From NCBI GenBank assembly GCA_935421135.1, contig OW285194.1, positions 9,943,376-10,007,375 of the forward strand: 64,000 nt of DNA. The letters run 5' to 3'. This document shows positions 46,927 to 59,175 of this stretch, piece by piece. The notes below the pieces were generated by a model. That model ran no database searches, was not told where the DNA came from, and was given only the letters and a program-made list of their open reading frames with translations. Origin of the DNA: Bugulina stolonifera (taxonomy: Eukaryota > Bryozoa > Gymnolaemata > Cheilostomatida > Bugulidae). How positions within the stretch are numbered: the stretch's first letter is position 1; each line of letters opens with the position of its first letter. A program made the position numbers and the translations under genes.

Positions 46927-47589
46927 TGTGATGGTACGCAAAGTCGTATCTTACATCGGACACTCATTATTGTGTGCATACATGTATATATCTGCTTGTA
47001 CTTTATTCCTATATTGTTGTATATGATTATACGATTATATCTAAGTCTTTTAATGCCTTTTATACCCATGTACAAAGGCCCGACCTCTCAGAATCCATTG
47101 ATATTCATTTTGTACATGAATTGGACCATTATAAGCAACTTTTGTAGAACCCGACCTATTTTGGGTCGGCCGTCGGGCTTCCGGCGGCCATCTTGTTGCG
47201 CAACTTCCGGACGACCACACGTCGACTCTTCCCGACGTCACGTCGGCCGGAAGTCCTTATACTATATAAAGGGCACTGTTTTACTGTTCATTGTCTCAGT
47301 CTTCACTTGGCTTTCAATAAAGACACATCTATACTTGATACAGAGGCTTTCTCTTCCTTTTACTAGGTCATTCGCTTTGCGAACCGCCTACTAGGTCGAA
47401 CTACTCTCTTTCATTGTATAGTCTGAAGGTCGGACTTGAGATCAGATGGGTCGTCTTTAGTAGTATTTGGGCTACTGAGACCGCTCGATCTTTCATGTAA
47501 TGCGAAGTCCTATTACCACTCATAGGCACTTCATTTCTGGGTCGATAGTCGTCCAAGGACGACCGCACCAAAACACAGAAACCATTACA
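46927..47589 (+). repeat. 3' LTR, 663 bp
   Basis: Same length and ends as the 5' LTR. The seven substitutions include two near 47223-47225, one at 47251 and one in GGTCGAACT at 47399. The TATA box is at 47263-47270 and AATAAA at 47316-47321. Confidence 0.95.
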
Positions 47590-48957
47590 ATATTCTGCGT
47601 ATTAATGTTTACCTATAATACCAAACATGTTATTTCCATTTTGCTTGCCCTTTAAGGGCATACCACATGAACACACAACTGCCAGGAATAATATGAATTG
47701 AAAAACAGAAAGCGTTTTCCTTGCAAAATAAAAAAGTTGTCTATTTATTAATTCAACTGTGCACATGGGTAGATAAATCTAAGTAATTAAAATGTAGAAG
47801 AAATTTTCACAGTGCGTTATGTATTACCTTGAATGCCGTTTTATTGCAACATTTTTTATCTAAAAAGGATTCAATTACATGTCTATAATTTCCTGAACCA
47901 GGCTCCAAGTTCTACCCAGATCCATAGAGACTTAAGGACAATAATCATAATGGAACGCATGTCAGCTGACAATTTAGCAGAGTTCATAGTGTGGACCGAC
48001 AGTTTAGCAGAGTCCGTAGTCCTAACCAAGTAAAGTAGGAACTTCTCCCCCCCCAACTTCTGTAACAAAAAGAGGAATGCTTTACTGTTTAGATAGGAAA
48101 TACATGTATTTATAACGGAAATTATATCCAAAGTGTTAAATATATGCATAATGTCAAGGCCATGATTTACTACAACGTGCATGTACGTGTACTTACCAGT
48201 TTTTCTTCCCTCTATTGATGTCAGGTAACATCACCAAGGCTTTTTCAGATATCGAACTTGTATCTCACACATGACAGTCTATAGCTTGACCCCCTAGGTT
48301 GCAGCAGCCTTCTTGCACATGTACAGGGTAAATTGTGTTTTGTTCTAGAATACTTTAGTGATTGTAGTTATTCATTCTACAACACAGTCAAGTCGCTAGT
48401 CAGCGACCCTACATTTTAAATTAAATCTGCTGAAATTTCTGTGAAATATCAAAATATATTGAGGATGAAGTAAGAAATATAACAGAATATTAACAGATTC
48501 GTAAATTTGTATGAAATATTTTCTAAATTGCATCTTCACCACTGTAGGTCCTGTATTTCAAAATTATAATTATGGCTCTTATCTGTATATTAGATCAGAA
48601 TAATCCAATACTTTAATTGACAAGGAAAAGATGCATAAGTAATCATGATTTTGGTTAAGGAAATTGCCAATGTGGAATTTATGCAATGTATAAGATTTTG
48701 ACGCTTTACCAGGTAATTAGCATCCTTTATCGGAAATTGCTAAAAATATTCATTATATAGAGATATTTCATGGCGGCAGTATAACATATTATGTTGTGTG
48801 CTTCTTATATGAAAGCAGTATTAAAATGCAAAAGTCTAACTTCTGTGGTCATGAACTGGAAGTTGCTTAATCAAATGATACGTCACTATTTAATATTATT
48901 GCTCATGAATTAACAATCTTTAATCTATCAGATTTACAAAGCATCTACATGCATATA
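47590..48957. other. Spacer after the LTR element
   Basis: No supported gene. It aligns with 62815-63735 and 36430-37690. It contains part of the AGGGCAT-ended transposon family (from about 47654) and a decayed copy of the second SINE-like family (48200-48310). Confidence 0.55.
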
Positions 48958-49344
48958 CAGTGGAACTTTGATAACTCATCCTCCCCATTCAGAACCCTGC
49001 CTGGGCAATAATAATTGGTTTTAGAGGTGTTGGTGGCCGAGTGGTCTAACGCTAGTCACGCCGGTCTTGTAACAATGACGCAAGTTATTTGCAAGGACGT
49101 GGGTTTGAGTCCCGCTAATGACCTACCAGATTTTCTCCCAAAGAAAGTTTCCCTCTGCGCCATATCGAGCTATAATAATATCCAGCTCTACGAGCCGAGG
49201 TGACCTTCGACTAGCTCTGCTATTGGGCAGCCACGTTAAAGAATTGTGTTTGGCCCCATGGATGTATTATAGTTAACTCAGAGTTCTCTTAACTCAGACT
49301 TGCATTACTGGTCCCCTGAAGTCCGAGTTATTTAAGGTCTACTG
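48958..49344 (+). mobile_element. Tigger/pogo-like MITE containing a tRNA-like SINE (copy 2)
   Basis: TA flanks both sides (48956-48957 and 49345-49346). The left end is CAGTGGAACTTTGATAACTC; the right end has partly decayed. Inside, the A box TGGCCGAGTGG is at 49034-49044 and the B box GGTTTGAGTCC at 49102-49112. Confidence 0.7.
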
Positions 49345-49754
49345 TACTGCATGCTGCATGTACATGTATATAATATGCACATATATACTTGTGATTGTGG
49401 TATACTTTTGTCTCACAGATAATGAACGAGATATTGATGTGTGCTTGGAGCAATTATAGTTTATTGTATTACGTTGTGTGTGGGCATTGGGTCAAAATTC
49501 ACAAAAAATTTAAGTAATAATAACATGGTCCATCATGTGCCAATATTGGCTATACAACTAGGAATGGCATCGTATCCCAATGTCAGTGACACGGTACACA
49601 ATATCCTACTAACATCCATTTGCTATCAGTTATCGGTTAATGTACGGGGATATTCTCAAACTCTTCTCATTTTAATTAGAGTTGTGAAATTTCATATTAC
49701 ATGTAATATTATTAATTTTATTCCTGTTTACATGTACCTGGTTGTACTTATTAT

Positions 49755-51535
49755 TTGATAACCACAGTGCACATGGTCTGCCTGTATTATATCCACTTCC
49801 ACTACTATTTTAGTGCCAGAAATTGAATCTTTATATTGCGTTGTCTGCCCACAACACCACACCAGGCTCCTGGTGTTACGCCTGCTTTTTGAACATCTAA
49901 TTAATACTCATCATTATAATTGGTACTGCAGAATAAGAAATGAATAATATTATAACTAGGGAAGGTGCTTGTCAGGTGGTTTGATAAGCAGATTAACATG
50001 TCATGTGCCTTTTGCAAGAGGTGAAGGTGCCGTAAATACCTACATGTATGTCATCTCGACACACGACAGTTACCGTTGCAATTTAGTTGTCCAAATTTAC
50101 GTTGTAGTTGTCCAATGTACATGTAATATGGTCTGTATTCTGGAAATGTAGACTAGTAGAAGAGTTTCAATGCTGCTGTAAATATAAAACTGTTGAAATT
50201 GATTTTCAGAGTTTGAAATATAATAGTTGCTACATTTAGATGTGTGACTTGGTGCATCCACTAATGTCTAGCCATTTATAATCTAGAATGGAGTAGTAGG
50301 CATATGCAGTTCCATGACATTAGGTAACAAAATGGAAGACTCAGTATAGCTCGTATATAGCAACATGTATTGCGCATTCTACTCGTACATGTATGCTGTT
50401 AAATATCTTTTCCTTTTCACTTACATATTTCCTTTACTAAAGGTAGTCTAGTTGCATATTCCTTGGATGCTGGGTGAAACATCAGTTTGTGAATGTCATA
50501 ATAAGCGCTAGCAATAGCAGAATTACACATAAAATATAGTTAGAAATATCCCAGTGGAGAACATCCAGTTGATTATACAAGGACATGATTAAAATACAAG
50601 AATAATAACTACATAATTACAAATATCAAATATAAAAAATTCACAGCTTTTAAAATAATCTATTGAACGGTATTCTGACAAGCACTGAAACTGCATGTAT
50701 GTTGGAAAGTCACAAAGTGTAATATGATGGTATTTAACCAAAAAAACATCAGTAAAGTACTCATCAGATAGTTTAAAAACAAATATATGTACATATTGTA
50801 TGACTTACCTAAAGTCTTATTTTCATTACAAGAAATATACATAACTATCTGTATCGTTCCCATATATTTCATTATTTTAATTATATTGTGCTTGAATATT
50901 ATTACATAACCGTAACAACATTTTCAACATTGGCAAGAAGTTGTAGCAGTTAACATGTAAATTTTTTGAGGTGTATTGCATTGGATGGCTAAATTCAGCT
51001 TCCAAGGACTATTAAATAGAATGGCTAAATTCCCCAACGGCAACCACAAAATAAAGCGTAAACAAAGTTAGAAAGTTGCTATTGTTGTTAGAAGTGTGAA
51101 TAGTGACCTGTTATATGTATGAACAACAGGAACAGCTAAACAACATGTAGTATGTAGTGTAGAGGATCACAAACATAAGTTTACATGTACTACAGTGTGA
51201 TCTATCACTAAACCTCCCCTTGTGTGAGATGTTGGACGAAATGAAGAGAAGTACTGTACAATTAGCAGTAGTAGAGAGACTCCGTATTTTCTAGGTAAAA
51301 ATACACAGTAGAAATTTTATATTTTTAAGAACATGCAACTCACTTGTGCCTGTCCATGCACAATTATCATTTCCTTGATAACCAAAACCGCAGTGCACGC
51401 GATCTGCCTGTATTAGACCTACATTTACTTCCACTACTATTTAGCACCAGAAGGTGTATGTTTGTCTAAAACACTATACCAGGCTCCTGGTGTTACGGCT
51501 ATTTTTGAACATCTAATTAATACTCAGAACTAAAG
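49755..51535. repeat. Pair of about 160-bp direct repeats flanking about 1.45 kb
   Basis: A block containing the GATAACCACAGTGCACATGG word, the CCAGGCTCCTGGTGTTACG word and AATACTCA occurs at 49755-49910 and again at 51378-51535. The same arrangement is at 56727-56880 and 58365-58520 in the next unit. The unit upstream of B2 has a single copy (about 38465-38625) and lacks the middle. A tandem duplication or a terminal-repeat insertion could explain it. The middle holds no convincing gene; a minus-strand frame near 50660-50872 is not kept open in its sister copy. Confidence 0.6.
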
Positions 51536-51770
51536 ATATCAAATATATCAAAAGACTGTTATGCCAACTCAGGTGATTGGTTTATCAGTTATAATAAACA
51601 GTTAATTTGTTACACTAAATTGTGGAAATGATTCACTAAAACTATCCGAAAGGACTTAATTGTCATGGCTTCAAATTCTGTGCGAAGTTACACAACTACA
51701 TGCATATGTACAGTAGAAACTAATTAATTATAATCAATAGTATTCAATTATGTCCCTCATTTCCATATTT

Positions 51771-51827
51771 AGAATAATGATCTGTGATTATGAATATTGA
51801 TGAGTCATTATCTAGTATAAATAGAGA
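51771..51827 (+). promoter_or_regulatory. B3 core promoter: TATA box plus AP-1-like site
   Basis: TGAGTCA (in ATGAGTCAT) is at 51801-51807 and TATAAATAG at 51816-51824, in the conserved upstream block. Confidence 0.75.
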
Positions 51828-52178
51828 GTCATTTACAGAAGTTAAATCAGAACCCTACTAACTGTTCCAGTACAACCATCTCTCTCCTCCAAACAACTGT
51901 AAGTGTTACCATAATTCACTATGCTGTTAGTTTTTTTAAATATACATGTAGATCCTCAGAGCTATAGATTAATTGATTTTATTATTTGGTACATGTATAC
52001 ATAACTTATGAAACAAATAATTCACTTCTCAGCATATTTTTCCATGTAGGATGTGGGTTTAGAGATCACTAATGAATTAAAGATTAGCTGGGCTCCACAG
52101 TGTATATATTTTATAAATATAACACAGTTTCTGCATATTCATGCAATATTCTGTTGTTACAGACAGAAAATCAACATC

Positions 52179-52463
52179 ATGAAGGTCATTGCAATCCTCC
52201 TCGCTGTCTGTCTTGCTGTTGCTGCTGCCTCTAGGGGATACAGTCAATATTATGGTAGGACAAACTATGGAACAAGTCACTATAACAGAGGAGGGTACAA
52301 CAGAGGGTACAACACTTATAATAGAGGGTACAACAGAGGATACAGAGGATCTTACAGAAGGCGTTTCAACAACAACAGACGTTACTATAACAACAACAGG
52401 AGAACTAGTTACTACAGACCACGCACCACCTACAACAGATACAACACTTACAGCCAATACTAG
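52179..52463 (+). CDS. Gene B3: secreted Tyr/Asn/Arg/Gly-rich small protein, 94 aa
   Basis: The protein is identical to B4 throughout, including the signal peptide. Exons: 5'UTR exon ending 51898; CDS exon 52163-52473; 3'UTR exon from 52891; AATAAA at 53058-53063. The frame is open upstream to 52053, but that part lies in intron 1 before the acceptor TTGTTACAG (52154-52162), so the start is the MKV methionine. Introns are 264 and 417 bp. Confidence 0.85.
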   Translation: MKVIAILLAVCLAVAAASRGYSQYYGRTNYGTSHYNRGGYNRGYNTYNRGYNRGYRGSYRRRFNNNRRYYNNNRRTSYYRPRTTYNRYNTYSQY

Positions 52464-53079
52464 ACCACGTATGGTAAGTTACAGAATAAATATTTATTAA
52501 AAATAGATCGTAATTTCTGTAGAACATTATAATTTAGTTTGCTAGTTTGACTACTTCCATGTGCTTCTTTATTGATTCATATTAATTTCACTTGCATTTA
52601 ATAATATTTTTCTACATGGAAAAACATTTTGAGAAAGTTGATTCTACACTGCATAATTTATGTGAAATGAAGTTGATGAATTTGTCAGCTCGTTAAATTT
52701 TATTGGAGAAAAATACACAAGAAATTAAAATAATTGGCAACAAATATTCTGTTAAAAGCGTTATTTCATAGCTGTAATGAAATCATTCCATTCAAATTGA
52801 GATAAGATGACAATGTTCTATTATAATGCATATGCAAGTATAAAACCTACCAAGTGCTGGATTGATTGATGTTTCTACGTCTTGTTACAGAATTCTGAAT
52901 GTTGGACTGGAACGAAAAGGACTCTCAAATCAATCTGACACTAAAATAAATGTCGAAAACTGCCTCCGATGTATAACCCGTTGGTTATCTGCTTTTATCA
53001 AATTGTTTTGTTACTTGTTTGTTTTCATTGTCTGTTCTATTTTTTTCTTAAAATCTTAATAAATGATGAATTATAAAAC

Positions 53080-54462
53080 ACAATTTTCTTATTATCTGAT
53101 AGATGCCTGGTTAAGTTTGTTTACAATGATACACATTATTATTAATCATCATTTTATTAACCAATGGAAATCACAATATTAGCCAATGCAAATCTCCCAA
53201 TTATGCTGGCATGAAGTGATAAATAGTGCTACACTGCATATTTCACTACTACATTGTAAGCCTACATGACCTCTGAACTACGTCGTACGTGTAGTCCTCT
53301 GTAATTTTACAGGCATGTTCATAATGATGTATGACTAGCCAAGCTCCCTGATATTATACATGCACGTTTTAACCTACATGGTTCAAAGCAAAGCGTGAAA
53401 AATTTTTTATGACTAAAATATCAAAAGCAGTGAGAAGCATACATGACAAGCTGAGTTGACATCAAAGAGGGAGATTTATTCACCCGTAAGACAAAAGACT
53501 GTTTGACTGCTAAACTACTTCAAATGTCTTTGACAATGAGCACACTTTAAGAGCTGTCTGCTGGGGCACAGTTCTCAGCTAGTTACACGATAAGTTGGTT
53601 TGGAATTTGCTGTTGCTTCAAATACTAGTTGCTACCATTTTTACTGGTATGTGGAGTTACTTGCCCACACATGTTGGCAAACAACTCCGTAAAAACAAAC
53701 TGGTCAAGACAAGCAAACTAGGGTAATCATGATCCCTCGTAGAAGTGTGAAGATAGTATACCATAAAGTAATAATTATATAAATCGCTGCAATTAGTTGA
53801 GAGGCTGTTACATTACATATCCTCATTGTTTGTAACCAATCTGGTCACCAAATTGCTAATACAACATTATTATTGACTAAGATTCCAAACCAGGGTGGTT
53901 TGCAGGAGTTGGGGAATTTACAGAAGATTGATTCTGAAGCCAGAAGAGCTGTCATGTCTGGTGAGAAGAGGCCATAGATATTAGCAGTAAAAAAGTAGAA
54001 CATTGAATAATATTCAGAAGTAAAACTTTAATCTGGTTGAACTCATGTTTCAACAAACGGAAATATTTTAACTTGCATGTTTCGATATATTGCTAAAATA
54101 GTGGAGGTTATGATTTAAGCTACAAAAATGGGATGAATCCCAAAGAGATTGAACGCATATGCATCAGCACCCCAAATTATCTCTTGTAGGTTTAGAGACT
54201 ACATATCATTACTTAGATTTATCTACCCATGCGCTCAGTTGAATTTATGAATAAAAGACTTCTATATCTTACAAGAACAATGCTAGAGATATGTAGCACC
54301 TAAGTAGTAGTAGTAGTAGTAGCAGAATGCTTCAAAAAGCAAGTGAATTAGAAACAAAATTTTTGACATGTATAGGCTTGCCACGATTATAGCTACTTTA
54401 TAAAAGCTCTGAAAATAATTTGGGTTGCAATGCAGAAACAAATAACAGTATCATGAAAGGTG
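53080..54462. other. B3 downstream spacer
   Basis: No supported gene. It aligns with the sequences downstream of B2 and B4 and contains the dispersed repeat (about 53430-53975), one foldback arm (54210-54260) and an AGT microsatellite (54304-54326). Confidence 0.55.
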
Positions 54463-55256
54463 AGCATGGCAGCAGAATATGGGATAGTCAACATCAAAGA
54501 GCTTTGAACACATAGTGCTACTGCAGAAGATTACCCTCAGTTGACAAGTGGGAAAAATGTCTACTCATTGTGTTTGCAAAAACCAACCATTGCAAATCTG
54601 CTTTCTCAAACCAAAACTTCACAAACAGTAAATTCAAATCAAATCTCAATCCACAGCCATTGCATACGCTCCTTGGGATGTCATGTACACACTTAGAACC
54701 TAACTATGAGGCCATAAGGACTAGTAAATCAGAATCTCATCTGTTACATACAGCTACACGTACATGTACACCTACGGCTACACGTGCACCTACAGCTACA
54801 TGGGCACCTACAGCCACTTGTACACCTACACCTACAGCCACGAGTACATCTGCAGCTACATGTACATCTACACCTAAACAATCACACACATACACCTATA
54901 CCTACACTTACACCTATGCACACATAGGCATACACTTCTCAGAGCATGGATATACAATGTACGTCTACATGTACTTAAAATACTTTTCAAGTAGCTGTGT
55001 AATTAATGTAGATGGTGGTATTGTCTATCGCAATTGTTCAATACTGGCAGGTTAAAATATATTTTAATGCTGCCTTATTAGCTCTTTTTGCATTTCTTCT
55101 GTTAAATGAGCATGCAAATACCAACAGTGTCAACCACTTAATTTTATGTTCAACTATAATGAATAAAGTGGATCACATCAAGTACATTTTGTATGATAAC
55201 TTTATAATGTGGCCCACTTCAAAAAATTTTTGGCTGGCCCTGTGCTAGAACATTTT
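54463..55256. other. Segment unique to the B3-B4 junction
   Basis: Homology with the B2 downstream region stops near 54463 and returns at 55257. The intervening 0.8 kb replaces sequence found at 41360-42340 and 47590-48460. It contains the minisatellite at 54745-54920 and a plus-strand frame (54570-55055) whose Thr/Pro/Ala repeats simply translate that minisatellite. No gene is called. Confidence 0.5.
54745..54920. repeat. Degenerate minisatellite, unit about CCTACAGCTACATGTACA
   Basis: About ten imperfect copies of 6-, 12- and 18-bp steps mixing CTACAG, CTACAT and GTACAC words, ending in a CACCTA-type run. It appears in no other unit. Confidence 0.75.
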
Positions 55257-55722
55257 GAGAATCAAGTAACAAATATAACAGGATTTTAACAGATTTATAA
55301 ATTTGTATAAAATATTTTCTAAATTGCATCTTCACCACTATGATATGGCTCTTAGCTGTACATTAAATCAAAGTAATTCAATACTTTAATTGACAAGGAA
55401 AAGGTGCATAAGTAATCATGGTATTGGTTAAGGAAATTGCAAATGTGGAATTTACGCAATGTATACGATTTTGCCGCTTTGCTAGGTATTTAGCACGCTT
55501 TATCTGAAATTGCTAAAAAGATTTGTCATTTGGAGATATTTCATAGTGACAGTGTAACAGATTTATTATGTTGCATGCTTCTTATATAAAAGCAGTATTA
55601 AAATGCAAAAGTCTAACTTCTGTGGTCACAAACTGGAAGTTGCTTAATCAAATGGTTCGTCACTAATAATTGCCCATGACTTAACAATGTCAAAAATGAC
55701 AGATTTACAAAGCATGTATATG

Positions 55723-56131
55723 CAGTGGAACTTTGATAACTCAGCCTCCCCCATTCAAACCCCTGCGTGGGCAATAATAATTGGTTTTAGAGGTGTTGGT
55801 GGCCGAGTGGTCTAACGCTAGTCACGCTGGTCTTGTAACAATGACGCAAGTTATCTGCAATAACGTGGGTTTGAGTCCCGCTAATGACCTAGAGGTTTTT
55901 GTCCGGAACAAAGTTTTCTTTTGTGACGTATCAAATATATACGAGCAATATATAGCTCTTGGAGCTATGGTGACCCCTCAACTAGCTCTGCTATTGGGCA
56001 GCCATGCTAAAGATGTGGGTATGCGTTTGACTCCACGGATATATTTATTAGTTAACTCGGAGTTCATATAACTCAGACTATTCTCACAACCCAGACTAGT
56101 ATTACTGACCCCGGAGTTGTGAGTTCCACTG
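55723..56131 (+). mobile_element. Tigger/pogo-like MITE containing a tRNA-like SINE (copy 3)
   Basis: Ends CAGTGGAACTTTGATAACTC and GAGTTCCACTG are well-preserved inverted repeats. The A box is at 55800-55810 and the B box at 55868-55878. The flanking TA has been lost on the left. It sits at the same place in its unit as copies 1 and 2, so insertion came before the B units duplicated. Confidence 0.7.
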
Positions 56132-56150
56132 TTTACTGTATAGTGCCTAC

Positions 56151-56361
56151 CACATGTATATATATACATGTACATGTACATGTAGATATATACATGTACA
56201 TGTACATGTAGATATATACATGTACATGTACATGTAGATATATACATGTACATGTACATGTATATATATACATGTACATGTACTTGTAGATATATACATG
56301 TACATGTACATGTATATATCTACATGTACATGTACATGTATATATATACATGTACATGTAC
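56151..56361. repeat. Tandem array of a 26-bp self-complementary unit
   Basis: About eight copies of a unit made of three ACATGT-type words plus a TAGATATAT or TATATATAT spacer. Both strands read almost the same. The matching place in the previous unit (49346-49396) has only one short run, so this is an expansion specific to the B4 unit. The open frames it creates (Met-Tyr repeats) are meaningless. Confidence 0.9.
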
Positions 56362-58775
56362 ACTTTTGTCTCATGCACTCTCACAAATAATGAGCGAGAT
56401 ATTACCGTGTGCTTGGAGTATTTAAAGTTTATTGTATTTTGTTATGAGTTGTGTGGGCATTGGCTCAACACTCACACAAAATTTAAGGAATGATAACACG
56501 GTCCATCATGCGCCAATGTTGACCTTACAACTAGGAATGGCATCGTATCCCAATGTCAGTGACACGGTACACAATATCCTACTAACATTCATTTGCTATC
56601 AGTTATCAGTTATTGTACAGGGATATTCTCAAACTCTTCTCATTTTAGTTAGAGTTATGAAATTCCATATTAATGCTATTAATTTTATTCCTGTTTACAT
56701 GTACCTGGTTGTACTTATTATTTTATAGCCACAGTGCACATGGTTTGCCTGTATTATATCTACTTCCACTACTATTTTAGTACCAGAGGTTGAATCGTCA
56801 CATTACATTGTCTGCCCACAACACCATACCAGGCTCCTGGTGTTACGCCTGCTTTTTGAACATCTAATTAATACCCATCATTATAATTGGTACTGCAGAA
56901 TAAGAAATGAATAATATTATAATTAGGGAAGGTGCTTGTCAGGTGGTTTGATAAGCAGATTAACATGTTATGTGCCTTTTGTAAGAGGTGAAGGTGCCGT
57001 AAATACCTACATGTATGTCATCTCGACACACGACAGTTACCGTTGCAATTTAGTTGTCCAAATTTACGTTGTAGTTGTCCAATGTACATGTAATTATGGT
57101 CTGTATTCTGAAAATGTAGACTAGTAGAAGAGTTTCAATGTTGCTGTAAATATAAAACTGTTGAAATTGATTTTCAGAGTTTGAAATATAATAGTTGCTA
57201 CATTTGGGTGTGTGACTTGATGCATCCACGAATGTCTAGCCATTTATAATCTAGAATGGAGTAGTAGGCATATGCAGTTCCGTGACATTTGGTCACAAAA
57301 TGGAAGACTCAGTATAGCTCGTATATAGCAACATGTATTGCGCATTCTACTCGTACATGTATGTTGTTAAATATCTTTTCTTTTTCACTTACATATTTCC
57401 TTTACTAAAGGTAGTCTACTTGTATATTCCTTGGATGTTGGGTGAAACAGCATTTTGTGAATGTTATAATAAGCGTTAGCAATAACAGAATGTTAGTTTT
57501 ACATAAATCATTTTACACATAAAATATAGTCAGAAATATCACAGTGCAGAACATTCAGTTGATTATACAAGGACATAATTAAAATACAAGGCAGATAATT
57601 ACAAATATCAAATATAAAAAATTCACAACTTTTAAAATAATCTATTGAATGGTATTCTGACAAGCAATGGAACTGCATGTATGTTGGGAAGTCACAAAGT
57701 GTAATATGATTGTATTTAACCAAGAAAACATCAGTAAGGTACTCATCAGATAGTTTAATAAACAAATATATGTACATATTGTATGGTTTACCTAAAGTCT
57801 CATTTTCATTGCAAGAAATATACATAACTATTTGTATCGAACCCATATATTTCATTATTTTAATTATATTGTGCTTTAACATTATTACATATAACTGTAA
57901 CAACATTTTCAACATTGGCAAGAAGTTGTAGCAGTTGACTTGTTAATTTCTTGAGGTGTATTACATTGGATGGCTAAATTCACCTTCCAAGGACTATTAA
58001 ATAGAATGGCTAAATCCTCTAACGGCAACAACAAAATAAAACGTAAACAAAGTTTAAAAGTTGCTATTGGTGTTGGAAGTGTGAATAGTGGCCTGTTATA
58101 TGTATAAACAACAGGAACAGCTAAACAACATGTAGTATGTAGTGTATAGGATCACAAACATAAGTTTACATGTAAACTACAGTGTGATATATCTCTAAAC
58201 CACGCCTTGTGAGATATTGGATGAAATGAAGAGAAGTACTGTACAATTAGTAGTAGTAGGGAGACTCATTATTTTCTAGGTCAAAATACAGAGTAGAAAT
58301 TTTATATTTTTAAGAACATGCCATTCACCTGTACCTGTTCATGCACAATTATCATTTCCTTGATAACCATAAGCGCGGTGCACGCGATCTGCCTGTATTA
58401 GACCTACATGTACTTCTACTACGATTTAGTACCAGAAGTTGAATGTTTGTCTAAAACACCATACCAGGCTCCTGGTGTTACGGCTATCTTTGAACATCTA
58501 ATTAATACTCAGAACTAAAGATATCAAAACTACTGTGTCAACTTAGGGGGGGGGGATTGGTTTATCAGTTATAGTAGACAGTTAATTAGTTATACTAAAT
58601 TGTGGAAATGATTCACTAAGACTATCCAAAAATAATTTAATTATCACGGCCTCAAATTCTGTGTGAAGTTACACAACTAAATGTACATGTACATGTACAT
58701 GCACATGTACATGTACCTTAGACACTAATCAATTATAATCACAAGTAATCCATCATGTCACACTTCTCCACATTT
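56362..58775. other. B4 upstream spacer
   Basis: No supported gene. It is nearly collinear with 49396-51770. It includes the second pair of 160-bp direct repeats (56727-56880 and 58365-58520) and an ACATGT microsatellite at 58681-58718. Confidence 0.55.
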
Positions 58776-58832
58776 AGAATAATGATCTGTGATTATGAAT
58801 ATTGATGAGTCATTATCTAGTATAAATAGAGA
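58776..58832 (+). promoter_or_regulatory. B4 core promoter: TATA box plus AP-1-like site
   Basis: TGAGTCA (in ATGAGTCAT) is at 58806-58812 and TATAAATAG at 58821-58829, in the conserved upstream block. Confidence 0.75.
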
Positions 58833-59175
58833 GTCATTTACAGAAGTTAAATCAGAATCCTACTAGCTGTTCCAGTACAACCATCTCTCTACTCCAGACA
58901 ACTGTAAGTGTTACCATAATTCACTATGTTGTTAGTTTTTTAAATATACATGTAGATTCTCAGAGCTATAGATTAATTGATTTTATTATTTGGTACATGT
59001 ATACATAACTTATGTAATTCACTTCTCAGCATATTTTTCCATGTAAGATGTGGGTTTAGAGATCACTAATGAATTAAAGATTAGCGGGGCTCCACAGTGT
59101 ATATATTTTATAAATATAACACAGTTTCTGCATATTCATGCAATATTCTGTTGTTATAGACAGAAAATCAACATC

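Larger units (their letters stand above)
42344..47589 (+). mobile_element. Complete gag-only LTR retrotransposon
   Basis: Order: 5' LTR (42344-43006), tRNA-Leu primer site (43008-43027), a leader of about 310 bp, one long ORF (43341-46913), polypurine tract (46914-46926) and 3' LTR (46927-47589). ATAT flanks both sides (42340-42343 and 47590-47593), and the related site near 62825 lacks the element. The LTRs differ at 7 of 663 positions by my count. The interior (3920 bp) has no protease, reverse transcriptase, RNase H or integrase, so movement must rely on another element. The primer site and 4-bp duplication fit the Ty3/Gypsy group. The element is clearly richer in G+C than the host DNA. 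Confidence 0.9.

Noticed and set aside
49026..49135. Possible functional tRNA-Leu or tRNA-Ser gene
   Set aside because: A and B boxes are present, but the acceptor stem does not pair fully, all three copies lie inside transposon-like ends, and no terminator follows directly.
54570..55055. 161-codon frame with Thr/Pro/Ala repeats
   Set aside because: The repeat section is just a translated minisatellite, the frame has no counterpart in other units, and no promoter or splice context was seen.
56133..56384. Met-Tyr repeat frames on the minus strand
   Set aside because: They are produced by the 26-bp ACATGT satellite and carry no gene signals.
57508..57921. Minus-strand 137-codon frame upstream of B4
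   Set aside because: The sister copy (50660-50872) is broken by frame changes and stops and the sequence is AT-rich without a domain, so protein selection is unlikely.
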